Shown: piece after piece, positions 11,271-21,920 of the stretch
Numbering within the stretch: position 1 is the first letter of the stretch
Layout of the letters: each line of letters starts with the position of its first letter
DNA from: Piper betle
Taxonomy: Eukaryota; Streptophyta; Magnoliopsida; Piperales; Piperaceae
Length of the DNA stretch: 64,000 nt
Reading direction: 5' to 3'
Assembly (NCBI GenBank): GCA_033002965.1
Contig: JAURVB010012654.1
Coordinates: 1 to 64,000 of the forward strand
Made by a program: the position numbers and the translations under genes
Notes under the pieces: generated by a model
The model's database searches: none
The model's input: only the letters and a program-made list of their open reading frames with translations
Told to the model about the DNA's origin: nothing

Positions 11271-12092
11271 GACACCCCAAATCCGGCTCGTTCACGAACC
11301 GAACCGAAACATCACAGGTCCTGAGTGGATTTATTCTCGGCATATCAAGATAGTAGATGTCAAACACTATGCATGGATGAATGCACGGAACCCTAACATG
11401 TCACTAAATGGATGACATGACAACTAATTCATATAAAAAATAATGGCAATAAAATCGATAAGAATTTTCGAAATAAAATGGACAAAATCTCCCATGAAAG
11501 TGCAAGTATGGGCTACTCTATCAAATCAACATGTATAAACATAGATATCCAGACACATTCATTGCACCATATTTTTCAGACATATATTTAATTTGACCAC
11601 ATCACAATATTCTACGTTTTGGGTCTCGACCCACCAGTTCATTCTATTCACATTTCCACTTTTTATCGTTCCACATTTTATTGTTTTGACTGCACACTAA
11701 TGTATATTTCAGATCCTGTTATCACTATCCATTTCTATATACCCAAAATCTCCATCACAAGTATTTCATTTTCATAATAACATAAGAAAACAATCAAAAC
11801 AGTGAAAACAAACATTTTGTCGGCGAGCATGGGTGTATGTGTGCAAGGTAAGTCACTGCTCCTCCGTCCAAGCCGGTGTATTAATTATTTAATCCTCACC
11901 TACATATATAAAAAGAATAACGTCAGTACTTGTCCAAATATATAACTACATAATACACTGGCAAATGGGAGTTGAATCTCATTTTGAATAAAAACATTTA
12001 TATACTTCTCCTGAACACTCCAAAGGGCAACTATTGAGGAGCCACGGGTCTGGAGACCCGAAACGTCCCAAACTGACTGGTCTGATGCCTCT
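11271..12092. other. Repeat-derived non-coding sequence
   Basis: Begins with gtgacaccccaaatccggct, text typical of gypsy LTR edges, and matches 33090-33690 and 58460-59265. No conserved ORF. Confidence 0.4.
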
Positions 12093-12270
12093 CTTGGCAT
12101 TTTCACATTTTCCTCGTCCCTTGGGACTACCGATATATCCTAAGCCCTCTCCTTTCCTCCATAATTCTCAATTTCTCATTTTCCTCATCCCTTGGGACTA
12201 CCAGTATATCTTAAACCCTCTTCTTTCCTCCATAATTCTCATGGCCTCTTCTTTCCTCCATAATTCTCAT
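12093..12270. repeat. CT-rich minisatellite (unit A allele)
   Basis: Tandem pieces of cctcttctttcctccataat (unit about 28 bp, ending tctcatgg) and of a roughly 65-bp unit with tcccttgggactaccagtat. Unit D (59270-59500) has more copies, and in unit B the region is deleted. The ORF running through it is a by-product of the repeats. Confidence 0.7.
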
Positions 12271-12539
12271 GGCCTTAAACACAAAAGCCAGTACTCTCAG
12301 GCAGTCGCCTTTAGTACCCTTTCAACCAAAAGTCTGAATGTGCCCTATACTAAACAGTACCCATAAACCTCCATGTTTCTCCTGGTGTGAGGAACTCAAA
12401 ATGGGAGTTTTCAAGATCCCTTGCGAATAGAACAACCTCCTCACTAATCTATAGCTTTCTTTGACTGGCACGTGCACCCACTCATGGTACGTGCGAGTCG
12501 GTTTTTCCCATCTCTCGTCTCATTGAAACCTGATAAAGC

Positions 12540-14660
12540 TATATATAGGGTTGGGAAGGGATTAATATAATATGCCCGAAGGCAAATTGTGGTGGATCTT
12601 ATTTTCGAAATCAAACTCGAGGGATCTCATCCTCGAGGGTGATTAATCCGGAAAACTAGCTGACTAAATGACCCGGGTTAAGTGGAATCCAATGTAACGA
12701 CCCGGCCCAAAGTGCAAACTAATGGGCCAAGTCATTTCTTTAAAAGTGGTTAACCAATTTAAAAATCTATAGTCCATTCCCACTTATAAATAGGATCTTA
12801 TCCCAGTAGGTATTAGATGTAGGACTAAGTTAAGGGATCTCACAATCCACCCACCTTAGGAAATTTCGTCCCTAAAATTCCTACACTTGGCCTGTTGCTA
12901 GCCTCAGCACTCGTCCTTCTCTTGCCTGTGACCGGCAGCCTTATTCAATGTCCCTAATCCAACCCATTATCTAACATGGAACCAGGTTGCTTTGATACCA
13001 CCTATAATGACCTGGCCTAAACTGCAAACTAATGGGCCAAGTCATTTCTTTAAAAGTGGTTAACTAAGTTAAAGATCTGTAGTCTATTCCCACTTATAAA
13101 CAAAATCTTATCCTAGTAGGTATTAGATGTGGGACTAAGTTGAGGGATCTCATATCCGATAAAACGCCACTTAGCCCATCCTGCAAGTAATAAAACAAAC
13201 ATATAATAGAATAGATCGTAAAACAAGGAATGAGTCCTAAACAGACCTAGCAGAAGTTCCGAGCATGCTCTCACGCTTAGGCAGTGAGCTCATACTCTGT
13301 ACCTACACATCAAATTAAAAGCTAATGCCCCTCATGACGCATTCACACATCCTATAACATACACATGTCAATCATACATCAATTTCATATAAGTTGTTCC
13401 AACTCTACGTTGCGTTAGATTACGATACTTACTTAATTTACCTAATTAGTCCCTTAACATTCGTTTTCATACAATTCAATCAAGACAATTTCATATTTTT
13501 ATTTACAATAAAATAGCAAACTCGTCAATTCATTAATCCTAGCATGATGTGCTAATAATTATCACCTTTAATAAATTAAATAGGAGTTAATTATACCTTG
13601 CATCTTCGGCAATCGACGATGACTACGATTTCGTCACATGGCTCGAGACTCGGTTTCAACACCCGTCGGCGTCCAAAGTTCAATTGGGTTCTACTGGATG
13701 AATTCAGCATATGATCCTGGTGAATTTAGTTTTCAAGCTATTTCCGGTGGTTTTCCGGCGGCATGTTGGCAGTCTTCTCGACAACTTTTTCGACAAGGCA
13801 ATCGGGGCTATGGGTCGGCACCGGCTCGGCTAGCTCGACCCAACGGTGGTGGCGGTGAGGACGGCAACGGTGGCGAGTCAGTTGGGGTTGGTTGGCTTGT
13901 CTGATCAGGCCTTGATTAGCCTTGGCAGCGGCGTTGGGTATGGGGGAAATGCTCATGGGGTTGAGGGGGAGGCGTCAGTGGCACGGTGGAGGAATTGCAT
14001 CGGCATGGGCGGCGCTAGGGCGCGGCGATTCAGCGTGTGGAGCTTGGGTGGCGGTCGAGGGTGCTCGGGGCAGCGTGGCTGGGCTCAGTGGTGTCGATCG
14101 GTGGTGGTGCGGTTGCCGAAGGTGTAGTCGGTGACGCGAATCGTTGCTGCGGCAGTCAGCAATCAGGTTTGAGGAGGAAAAAAGGTTGGGGGTAGTCTCG
14201 TAAATAAAAATTGACTCGCCTTCAATTTGAGTAAAATATAATAACTAATCCCCCACCTTCTCCTAAAAAAATTCAGAAAAATAAAGAAAATCCTATTAAA
14301 TATAATACACACCATAAAAGTACAATGATATGCTATATAATTCTGATGCCCAAAACACGCTGTAACGTTTCCTAATACGTTATTCGACCTAAAAATAATT
14401 CTACACTCTAATACTAAAATAAATAAATAAAATTTGGGGGTACTCTAATATATTTTGATAACTTATTCTGATGCTGTCTTACTAACATTATCATCATACA
14501 CTTGGGCACACATGACCCTCGTGGTTCATAACACATGACCGGCATCAGCTCAGTATGCATGTTCTGAAATTAGGAGTCGAACCAACCGGTTCTGACTATA
14601 AAACCCTGACTCGGGTCACGAATTTACAATTATTTTATGTTGTTAATGTATGCAAATAAA
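12540..14660. repeat. Gypsy-LTR-like repeat block (copy 2, unit A)
   Basis: Second block of the same family as 5581-7250, about 7 kb downstream and in the same orientation. It carries a TRIM insertion at 12693-13154 and a GC-rich core at about 13620-14180 with several overlapping, unconserved ORFs. The two blocks could be the LTRs of one old non-autonomous element whose interior is 7250-12540, but they are too diverged to be sure by eye. Confidence 0.5.
12693..13154 (-). mobile_element. TRIM retrotransposon (unit A)
   Basis: Terminal repeats 12693-12844 and 13003-13154 (152 bp each) enclose about 158 bp. Read on minus, each LTR begins TGTGAGATCCC (one copy mutated) and ends CGTTACA. The interior begins GGTGGTATCAAAGC, close to an initiator-tRNA-Met primer site, and ends AAGGTGGGTGGATTG, a polypurine tract. 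Flanks are TCCAA (12688-12692) and TCCGA (13155-13159), a 5-bp target duplication with one change. There is no coding capacity, which is what defines a TRIM. The same insertion exists in unit B (33798-34259), and as a solo LTR in unit D. Confidence 0.85.
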
Positions 14661-14685
14661 TACATATTTAATGTTGTAAATAGGG

Positions 14686-15321
14686 CTGCTATTTGAGCTA
14701 GCCAGCTCGTGAGGATTTTGCCATTCGGCTCGACTTTACTTGACTCGAAACTCGACATTTAAATGCTCGAGCTCGAACTCGAATCCTACAATTCGAGTTT
14801 GAACAAGACAGTGTTCAACTCGACTTGACTCATTTATAGCTCAAATTCGACTCCAAATTGACTTGTAGCTCGACTCAAACTCGACTCGATAATATAATAT
14901 AATAATATACATAATATTACTAACCTACTCAAAATACTTTTAAAATTGTAGCGAGTTGTACGACCTGAAAAGTTGGGTCACCATATAATACTTAAAACTA
15001 TGGTCTTAATTATGCCACTGATAGCTAGAGAAATTTGATGGTAGAAAAATATTTGTTTCTTAATAAGTGTGCACTTGAAAAGATGACATCCCAAAGCCAA
15101 GAAAAAAAATTTACAAATGATGAAAATTTTAATTTCTTTTCTTAAGAGAAAAATAAATTTAAAAAATAGAAAAAAAATATATGCTAGTAAAGGGGCTTCT
15201 TGGTAATGTCTTACCTAGGGGCTGTCTCCCCACTATCAAAACCCTATATATCCAACAAAAAAAAATTAAGCACAAAAATTCGAATAGTGGAGGCCTAGTG
15301 TTTTCGAACAATGGCGACTAT
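14686..15321. other. CTCGA-rich stretch and promoter-like sequence ahead of the LTR
   Basis: 14686-14900 is dense in ctcga words, as in non-autonomous hAT elements, but no matching right end was found. 14925-15230 is a diverged direct copy of 18705-19015. 15231-15310 has a telo-box-like aaaccctatatatcc and then ATGGCGACT at 15311, which is interrupted by the LTR starting at 15322. Confidence 0.35.
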
Positions 15322-16680
15322 TGATAACTTTGTAAAAGAGTTATTATTCTTTACACTTCATGTTGGTTTTTGTCATGTTTCGAGTCGTTTCTAGTTTAAT
15401 TTTATTAGTTTAAAAGTTTATTAGACATTATCAATAATGCGAGAAATTATAGTGATTATGGTGTAAAAGGTTTTAATTAATATTATTCTAGTAGGGTATA
15501 AGAGTTAAAAGACGATCTGGAATCAATTCGGGGCTAAATCAGATCAAAAAGCATAACCTAGAAACTGTAGCGAGTGCTCGAGTGCCTGAATAGTGAGTGC
15601 TTGAGCTCTGGCCTTTATGTTAAGAAAGCGTTATGGACAAGAGTTGAGTGCTTGAGCGCCTGAATAGTGAGTGCTCAAGCGTTGGTAGTGGAAAACCTGA
15701 TTTTTTTGATATTTCTAGAGATCTTGGTGGACCCCACTTAAAATATTTGAATGGATACTTTATAAACTTGATTAGGGTTTTAAAGAAGAGGAGAAGAACG
15801 GCATTAGATGGCTAAGAGACGGCATGAAAGACAAGAGAAGGAAGAAGAAGAGGTTGGATGAGAAGAAAAAGACGCTTTCTCCAAAAGAGTTTTTCTTTAT
15901 TTTGATTTGCTTTCTTTGTAATTAAATGATGTCTTTTATATCACATATGAATTTCTTGAGTTTAATAAAATACTTTATGGAGTAAATTCTTTTCTAGGAT
16001 TTTCAATGACACTTAGTGCATGGATTAATAAAAGTTATTAATTTTTATCTATGTGATTGTGATGTTGGATTATCTATTTTATTATGTTCATTAATGCTAT
16101 TATTACCCTGATCACCTATTGATTGATTTAGAGATTTGATGTTGTCTAGAGATATAAAGATTAAATTTGTCCTTAATTGAAATAGCCTTTGTTCATCTAT
16201 TTTAGGTGATTCACATATGAGATAGAGATATACTCATATGTCTTGGGTAACTATTAAGGGCAGAACTTAAAGTATCATTTTGCATACACAATTTCATGGA
16301 GATATAGGAGTTGGGTGCGAGTGATAAGTTTATGGTGAATCTAAGAGATGTCATAAATAATTAATTCCCGTGGTTAATATTCCGAATGTGCAACTCATAG
16401 GTAGATGTTATAACTTTAATCATATAGAGCACTAGGTGATATTGAAAATCCTAGGTTTGTCGTCTTGATGTAATATTTGATTTAAATATTGCATTCTAGA
16501 TTAAATTAGTTTTAATCCATAATTTAATCACTCTTTGAATTCATTTCTATTTAAGTACAATTAATTTAATTAGTTTTGGTAATTGAAAATTAATAGTATT
16601 AATTCTTCGTGGGATGATACTTTCTTATCACTTTTATTACTTAATTCGGCACGTGCACTTGCGTTATAATTTCCACATCA
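15322..16680 (+). mobile_element. Solo LTR, 1359 bp (unit A)
   Basis: Starts TGATAACT and ends CACATCA, with flanks ACTAT (15317-15321) and ACTGT (16681-16685), a 5-bp target duplication with one change. The right end has the gcacgtgcacttgcg text common near plant LTR 3' ends. No internal retroviral coding is present, so it is a solo LTR. Unit B keeps a 5'-truncated copy (35612-36709), unit C a 98-bp stub, and an inverted relative lies at 38299-39617. Confidence 0.8.
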
Positions 16681-16828
16681 ACTGTGTAGACGCCGCTCAG
16701 GGTGTCCTCCTCCTCTAGCCTCAGTAGGAACAGGTGCCCACTTTTGTGCTTTCTCTTCGGTTTTGGTTGCTTTCGTTGGTTGTGTAGCGTTGCAATCTGA
16801 GAAGTGAGAATAAAAGTTTCTTGGTTAG

Positions 16829-18378
16829 GTGGCTATGGGCGGCAAGCAAGAGAGTTTCGGGAAGAGTTTTGTGTCGGACACCTTCTACCTACCCCTTCAC
16901 CTCACCAACAAGGTCTTCTTCACCCTCTTCTTTGTCTCTGCCTACTATCTCATGGATCGATGGCGTGAGAAGATCCGCACCTCCACCCCTCTCCACGTCC
17001 TCAACCTCTCCGAGATCGTCCTCATCTTCACCTTCCTTGCCTCCATCATCTACCTCCACAGCTTCTTCGGCATTGACTTCATCCAAACCTTCATCTCTTG
17101 CCCCGACAATTTCATCCTTTCCCCACCTGCTGCATCCCAGCCGCCGGCGCTGCCCAAAATCATCGGCAAGGATTCCGACATGGTCACAAATGTCGTCTCT
17201 GGCATTGTCCCCTCCTACTCCTTGGAGGCCTGGCTGGGTGACTGCCGCTGTGCTGTGATAATCCACCACCAGGAGGTGGAGGTGGCCACCGAGCAGTCCC
17301 TGGGTGGCCTGCTGCTGGACGGGTTCGACTACGACTCCATCCTAGGCTAGTGCTACCTGATGTTGGCGGGGTACGTCCAGATCCTGGTAGGGATAGCTGG
17401 GCCGCTGGTGCTCGGTGGCAAGTAGTTGTTGGTGTCGATGGTCACCATTGAGGGGTGCTTGGTGGCCAGCGCCAACCGGGGTTGCAAGGTCATCGCCTTG
17501 TCCAGCGGGGTGTTGAGCGTAGGGGTGGGCATCGGTCCGATGGACGTTGAACTACCGGTTGTCCGCATCTATCAAAAATTTTGTCGGACAAAACTTGTCT
17601 GACCAAGTCATTGTTTTAGTTGTCTGTCGGGCCCGAGCAGTGTCTGTGGACAGTCTGAAATCAAAATCTTACCCTAACGAGTACTGTTCACAGAGAGTCC
17701 TCATCTCCTCTACCGCCGCCTATGGCCGCGCTGCTCACTTCCTGAGTACCCCCTCCGCCTCTCTCCGTCACCCTGTACGCTGCCTGCATACCCCTACCCC
17801 CCCCTTCCCCCCCTACACTATCTGAAAACCCTCTCTGCTACCCTGTGCGTCGCCTGCAGACCCTCGTGTGCCCTGCATGCCAGGTGCCACCTCCACCTCC
17901 GCCGCCCTGTGCCTCATCTTTCTACTTCTGATTATAATTTTTATCTGCAAATTCTCAACTAAATATAGGTCAAGTCTTTTATTTGCATGCCAGGCACTTT
18001 AATTATTGTTGAGATGATTAAAGTGCACGGTCCTGTTTGATTTATAGTACATAATATTAGCCTTATAAATGTTATTGATATAAAATATAGGACACTCGGT
18101 CAGTCGTTTGGTCTGACAAAGAAATGTTCATGTTTGGTTTGTTTTAATTCAGTCGAATTCAATCGGTCAAATTCGGTCGGACATGCTTCAGATTTCAGTC
18201 GGACTCGGTAATTTAGACATCCACGCCCACCCCTAGTCAAGTGTGCTGCTGTGCGAGGCATGACCCGCTCTCTCGTCGTCCAGTTTAGATCCGTGAAGAG
18301 GACAACCGCTTTGAAGTTCTTCCTCAAAGATCCGACGAACTTCGAGAATATGTTCGTGGTCTTTAACAAGTTCCCTTT
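16829..18378 (+). pseudogene. HMG-CoA reductase exon 1 pseudogene, split by a hAT-type element (unit A)
   Basis: Translation shows plant HMGR (mevalonate pathway, ER membrane) from [15 protein letters not shown] through [13 protein letters not shown] (two membrane segments), a Pro/Ala-rich linker, [40 protein letters not shown] and [18 protein letters not shown]. At 17520 a 716-bp element interrupts the frame. HMGR resumes at 18244 with [10 protein letters not shown] and [20 protein letters not shown], then intron-like T-rich sequence. Exons 2 to 4, carrying most of the catalytic domain, are absent. There are in-frame stops, including TAG for Gln after YDSILG (17348-17350), and a 1-nt shift before GMTR. 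The flanking UTR and intron sequence show it is a DNA-level duplicate, not a retrocopy. Confidence 0.85.
17520..18235. mobile_element. Non-autonomous hAT-type DNA transposon in HMGR exon 1 (unit A)
   Basis: Ends are TAGGGGTGGGC and GCCCACCCCTA, an 11-bp terminal inverted repeat. The 8-bp flanks are GTTGAGCG (17512-17519) and GTCAAGTG (18236-18243), a decayed target duplication. HMGR coding continues on both sides. Length is 716 bp with no transposase. TAGGGGTG-type ends with 8-bp duplications are typical of the hAT superfamily. Copies in units B and C occupy the same site. Confidence 0.85.
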
Positions 18379-19660
18379 TTGACTCTAAGTTTTCTTTGGA
18401 TTTTTTCTTTCAAAAAAGAAATCATTTTTTGTTTGTTTAGAAAGATGGAGCTGAAAGTTTCAACCTTTTTTCCCCCCTTATGTTAGCGTTTGAATCCTCC
18501 ACGAAATTGACTGTGGGATGGTGACTGTATTCCGTGTTTTTTGAATTTGTTGTTTCACTATTCTAGACTTTTTATCAATAGTTCACAAAATTTATCTACT
18601 ACTTCATGTTAATTAAATTATCTACTATTAAATTTTCTTTTGCATAAATTTAATTAAATTATCTACTTTCGACCATATGATCTTAAGGTCGAAAGTAGAT
18701 TATTAATATTACTTACCTAGTCAAAATACATTTAAAATCGTAGCGAGTTGTACTACAAAATTTAGGTCACCGTATAGTACTAAAAACTACGGTTTTAATT
18801 TTGCCACCTATAGCTAGAGAAACTTGATGGTAATAAATTATTTGTTTCTTAATAAGTATGCAATTGAAAAGATGTCATCCCAAAGCTAAGAAAATAAAAT
18901 TGCAAATGACGAAAATTTTATTTTCGTTTTTTAAGTAAAAGATAAAATTAAAGAATAGAAAAAAAATAAGCCTATTAAATGGGCTTCTTAGTAATGTCTT
19001 ACTCAGGGGCCCCTATATATTTTAATTAATATGATAATTTTTTTAATTTTTCGTGCATTTGGGTTGGAAGGAGTTTTTCTTTTTGCATTGGTGAGATTAT
19101 GTCATGACTAGTGGTATTTTATATAAGCTAGAACTTTTTATTAGAGCTATTTAGTGGGTCTTACAATTCAAAATCCACATAAATAAATAAAATAATAATA
19201 ATAAGGATAATTATAAAATTTTAACTCAATTTGATTTTTTTAATCCATTAATTTTAATTTTTGAAATAATTATAATTAAATTAATTTCAAAATATGTACT
19301 AACTTGCGCTTCCTTTGAAAATGTAAATGTAGGTTATAATGATACCAAAAGAAAAATTTTTTTTATCAACTTCTTACTCATGCACTCTACTTTTATTATA
19401 TATAAATATTATTTTATGGGACAAACTAAAAAGGTTTAAATAAAATATATATTTTGTATAAGTTATATGAGAAGCAGCTTACATAATTTTTTTCCATACA
19501 CACACACACACACACACACATATCCGAATAGTCTGCCCCCGGGGTAGGATAAATTTCCTATTGCCAAATCAATATAAACCTTTTGATTATAATGATGCGC
19601 TAGATTAAATTACATTTAAAAATATTCATTCTTGAAAAAAAGAATAAAACCACCCATCCC
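18379..19660. other. HMGR intron remnant and AT-rich spacer
   Basis: 18379-18700 continues HMGR intron 1-like T-rich sequence. 18705-19015 repeats 14925-15230. The rest is AT-rich with a (CA)n run near 19499-19520. Equivalent sequence follows HMGR in unit B (39790-41680). No gene seen. Confidence 0.5.
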
Positions 19661-19839
19661 ATTGCCGCTGGTGGCTGACCCATGACCTAGCCAGATCTGA
19701 CCGCTTTGGCCAAAGGGCCGCCAGGATGCTCTCCGGCTAGACCTAGACGGAGGCGGTTGGGTCAGGCCTATAGGTGCCGTATTCGAGCACTAGCAAGTGG
19801 AAGACCTATTTTTTATGAAAATACAGTCAATTTGGATGT

Positions 19840-19886
<47 letters not shown>

Positions 19887-20461
19887 CTCCTTTGTGGTGC
19901 GCTAAATGCATTGTAGCGCATGCAGCGCACCTAACGAGAGCCGCTCGATCAAATCTAGTGGCTTTCGTTTCCACGCCCCCTAGCTACCACCCCCGGGCAC
20001 TGCCTAGTTACAAAAAAAAAACTCTGTTTAATTTAATCTGATGATTATAAATAAACTCACATTGGCGGGGGGGGGGACGGACGGGAATGCTGCGCGCGGG
20101 GGGGGGAGCGGGAATATTATGTATATATATATATGTATGTATGTGTGTGTATAATATTTGTCCACGTACATGTCATATAATGAAATAAGTTTAAAGGAAA
20201 TGTCATTTGATCTGCAATTAGCTCATGGCCGATGCCTTAGATGTGTAGTCATGCACGTTAATGTATGTATCTCTACTCTACAAAACTTCATCTAATGAAT
20301 ATTTAGTAAACGTGTATCCCGATGGAAATTTATAACAATAATATTATATTTATTTTCTTATTGTAATGTGTGCGGATTTTTGTTCAATGAAACAGACAAA
20401 CCCATAATTATTATACATTATATAAGGGCTGTAGTAAGGATGCTGATCCTTGAAACTCGTG
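19661..20461. other. Inter-unit spacer with simple repeats
   Basis: Contains a (TA)n tract at about 19842-19885, a G-run region near 20060-20110 and a short (TA)/(TG) stretch near 20120-20150. Further long (TA)n tracts occur in the OMT intron at about 20813-20851 and 20969-21012. No gene seen. Confidence 0.6.
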
Positions 20462-20807
20462 CTAAGGGTAGAGCTCAATCAAGGACATTGATCCAACCAC
20501 TGGGGTGATGTTGTATGATGCGAAACCAGCATCTTCAAACAACTTCTTCCATTCATTCTCGTCTCTCTCCATTCCAATTACGTCGACCAACATCAACAAA
20601 TCCATGAAATACTAATCTTCTCTCGCCATATGGTCACCTGGGGTGGAATTCACCACCATATCCAATATCATCACCTTACTTCCCCCTTCCTTGCTTGGAA
20701 TAGCTTTTGCAGTTCTTCAATATCTTGACGCACTTCTCATCCTTCCAATTGTGCAGAATCCGCTAAAATATTGAACAAAACCCATTGACGTTGTACATCA
20801 GCCCTAA

Positions 20808-20861
<54 letters not shown>

Positions 20862-20969
20862 CACGTGTTGTGTGTGTTTTCTTAGATAATATTCTATGCT
20901 TTTTCTCCTGTAAAAAATTGGCTTTGGTAAAATATTAAGTGTGTAGAAGGATGGCAAAATATTTTTTAA

Positions 20970-21014
<45 letters not shown>

Positions 21015-21524
21015 TACACCACTTCTTAACCGTAATCATGTATGTTCTTTAGGATGAAACCGCAGAAAATTTTTTAAAATATATCATAATATATTGCTAT
21101 GAATTTTTTATCATGAAAATGTTTATCTTATTAGTAAGTACTAGAGAACTAAAAGTGACAAGTGTGAGATTAAGCTTAGTTCGATATAACAAACATAACA
21201 AAAATTATATTATTATAATCTATTTTCTCATTTAATTAGAATTTGTCTTTTAAATCAGAGTTTTTATTTAAGATATTATATTATTATAATAGTTTATCTT
21301 ACTTTTTAATAAGGATTTATTTATAAAATTAGTGTCTATCTCTAATATAATCGTTCATCAGATGCGATATATGGCTTAGTTTAAATAATAGGAAACAAAT
21401 GAAGTAATTTTTAGTGTAAACAAAACTGAACTAATTAGTTCAATTTAGTGCACCTTCAAGAAGACTGCATTTGCAGGAGGGATGGACTGGAACATGTCTC
21501 CTGCAACAAACTTCACCCTCGAGT
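20462..21524 (-). pseudogene. O-methyltransferase pseudogene (unit B, minus-strand copy)
   Basis: Only exon 2 (20762-20462) and the last 71 bp of exon 1 (21524-21454) remain. Exon 1 is cut at CTCGAGT, where sequence jumps to the upstream region of the plus-strand OMT; the start and SAM motif are gone. Exon 2 has a 2-nt deletion near 20705 compared with the intact gene, an in-frame TAG within the segment equal to HMATQYQYFMD, and Trp to Arg as the first codon. The C-terminal GSMSLIELYP is still legible. Confidence 0.85.
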
Positions 21525-21920
21525 TATGAGACCTCGACCACAAGAGGTCCAATTCCAATACAACTTCCGTAGTCGACCGGTGCTGAGATGATGACCAGAA
21601 CCCAACAATACAATTTGGCGCATCACATACAATAAAATGCAGACAAGATTAGCAGTGATCTTCCAGGTGCAATGCACAATATCATCCATCCTCGCCAGCC
21701 ATCGTAGAATAAAGGTCATGACAATCGTGAGCCTTCCATTGGCAAAGTAATTTTATTATTGCTTCTGTTGCTCATCTATTCCAGTGATGACTATAAATAG
21801 TCTACCAAGATATCCAACTCGCTTCCCAACTTCACAATAGGAGTCCAGAAGTTGCTCAAACTATACCCAAGCTAGCTTCATAATCTGGACCAAATCAGAT
21901 GGCTATCCAAGGTGCATCAG
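21525..21920 (+). promoter_or_regulatory. Upstream region of the plus-strand OMT (unit B)
   Basis: TATAAATA at 21792-21799 lies 129 bp before the ATG at 21921. Spacing is the same in unit C (44870-44877) and unit D (49621-49628). The region abuts the truncated minus-strand OMT directly, so the original shared intergenic region is lost here. Confidence 0.55.

Larger units (their letters stand above)
315..19660. repeat. Tandem segmental duplication, unit A
   Basis: First of four direct copies of one segment. It carries, in order, an OMT on minus, an OMT pseudogene on plus, a gypsy RT fragment, a gypsy-LTR-like block, a PPR fragment, a long non-coding block, a second gypsy-LTR-like block with a TRIM, a solo LTR, and HMGR exon 1 with a hAT-type insertion. 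The same order recurs from 19661, 41681 and 47991. The left end is set by the spacer landmark gacccatgacctggccagat (337), which recurs near 19676 and 41696. This is the only unit with an intact OMT. Confidence 0.85.

Noticed and set aside
12034..12366. 110-codon ORF over the CT-rich minisatellite
   Set aside because: Its sequence is the tandem repeat translated; the counterpart in unit D has a different frame and length.
13638..14134. Four overlapping ORFs in the GC-rich core of the LTR-like block
   Set aside because: They overlap on both strands, are low-complexity Gly/Arg/Ser-rich, and are not conserved in the sister blocks.
5581..14660. One complete LARD element with the two LTR-like blocks as its LTRs
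   Set aside because: Order and orientation fit, but the blocks differ too much by eye and no primer site or target duplication was found at their edges; kept only as a possibility in the block annotation.
16821..17269. Alternative-frame and antisense ORFs over HMGR exon 1
   Set aside because: They are shadows of the GC-rich HMGR frame; only the frame with [15 protein letters not shown] and FDYDSILG matches a family.
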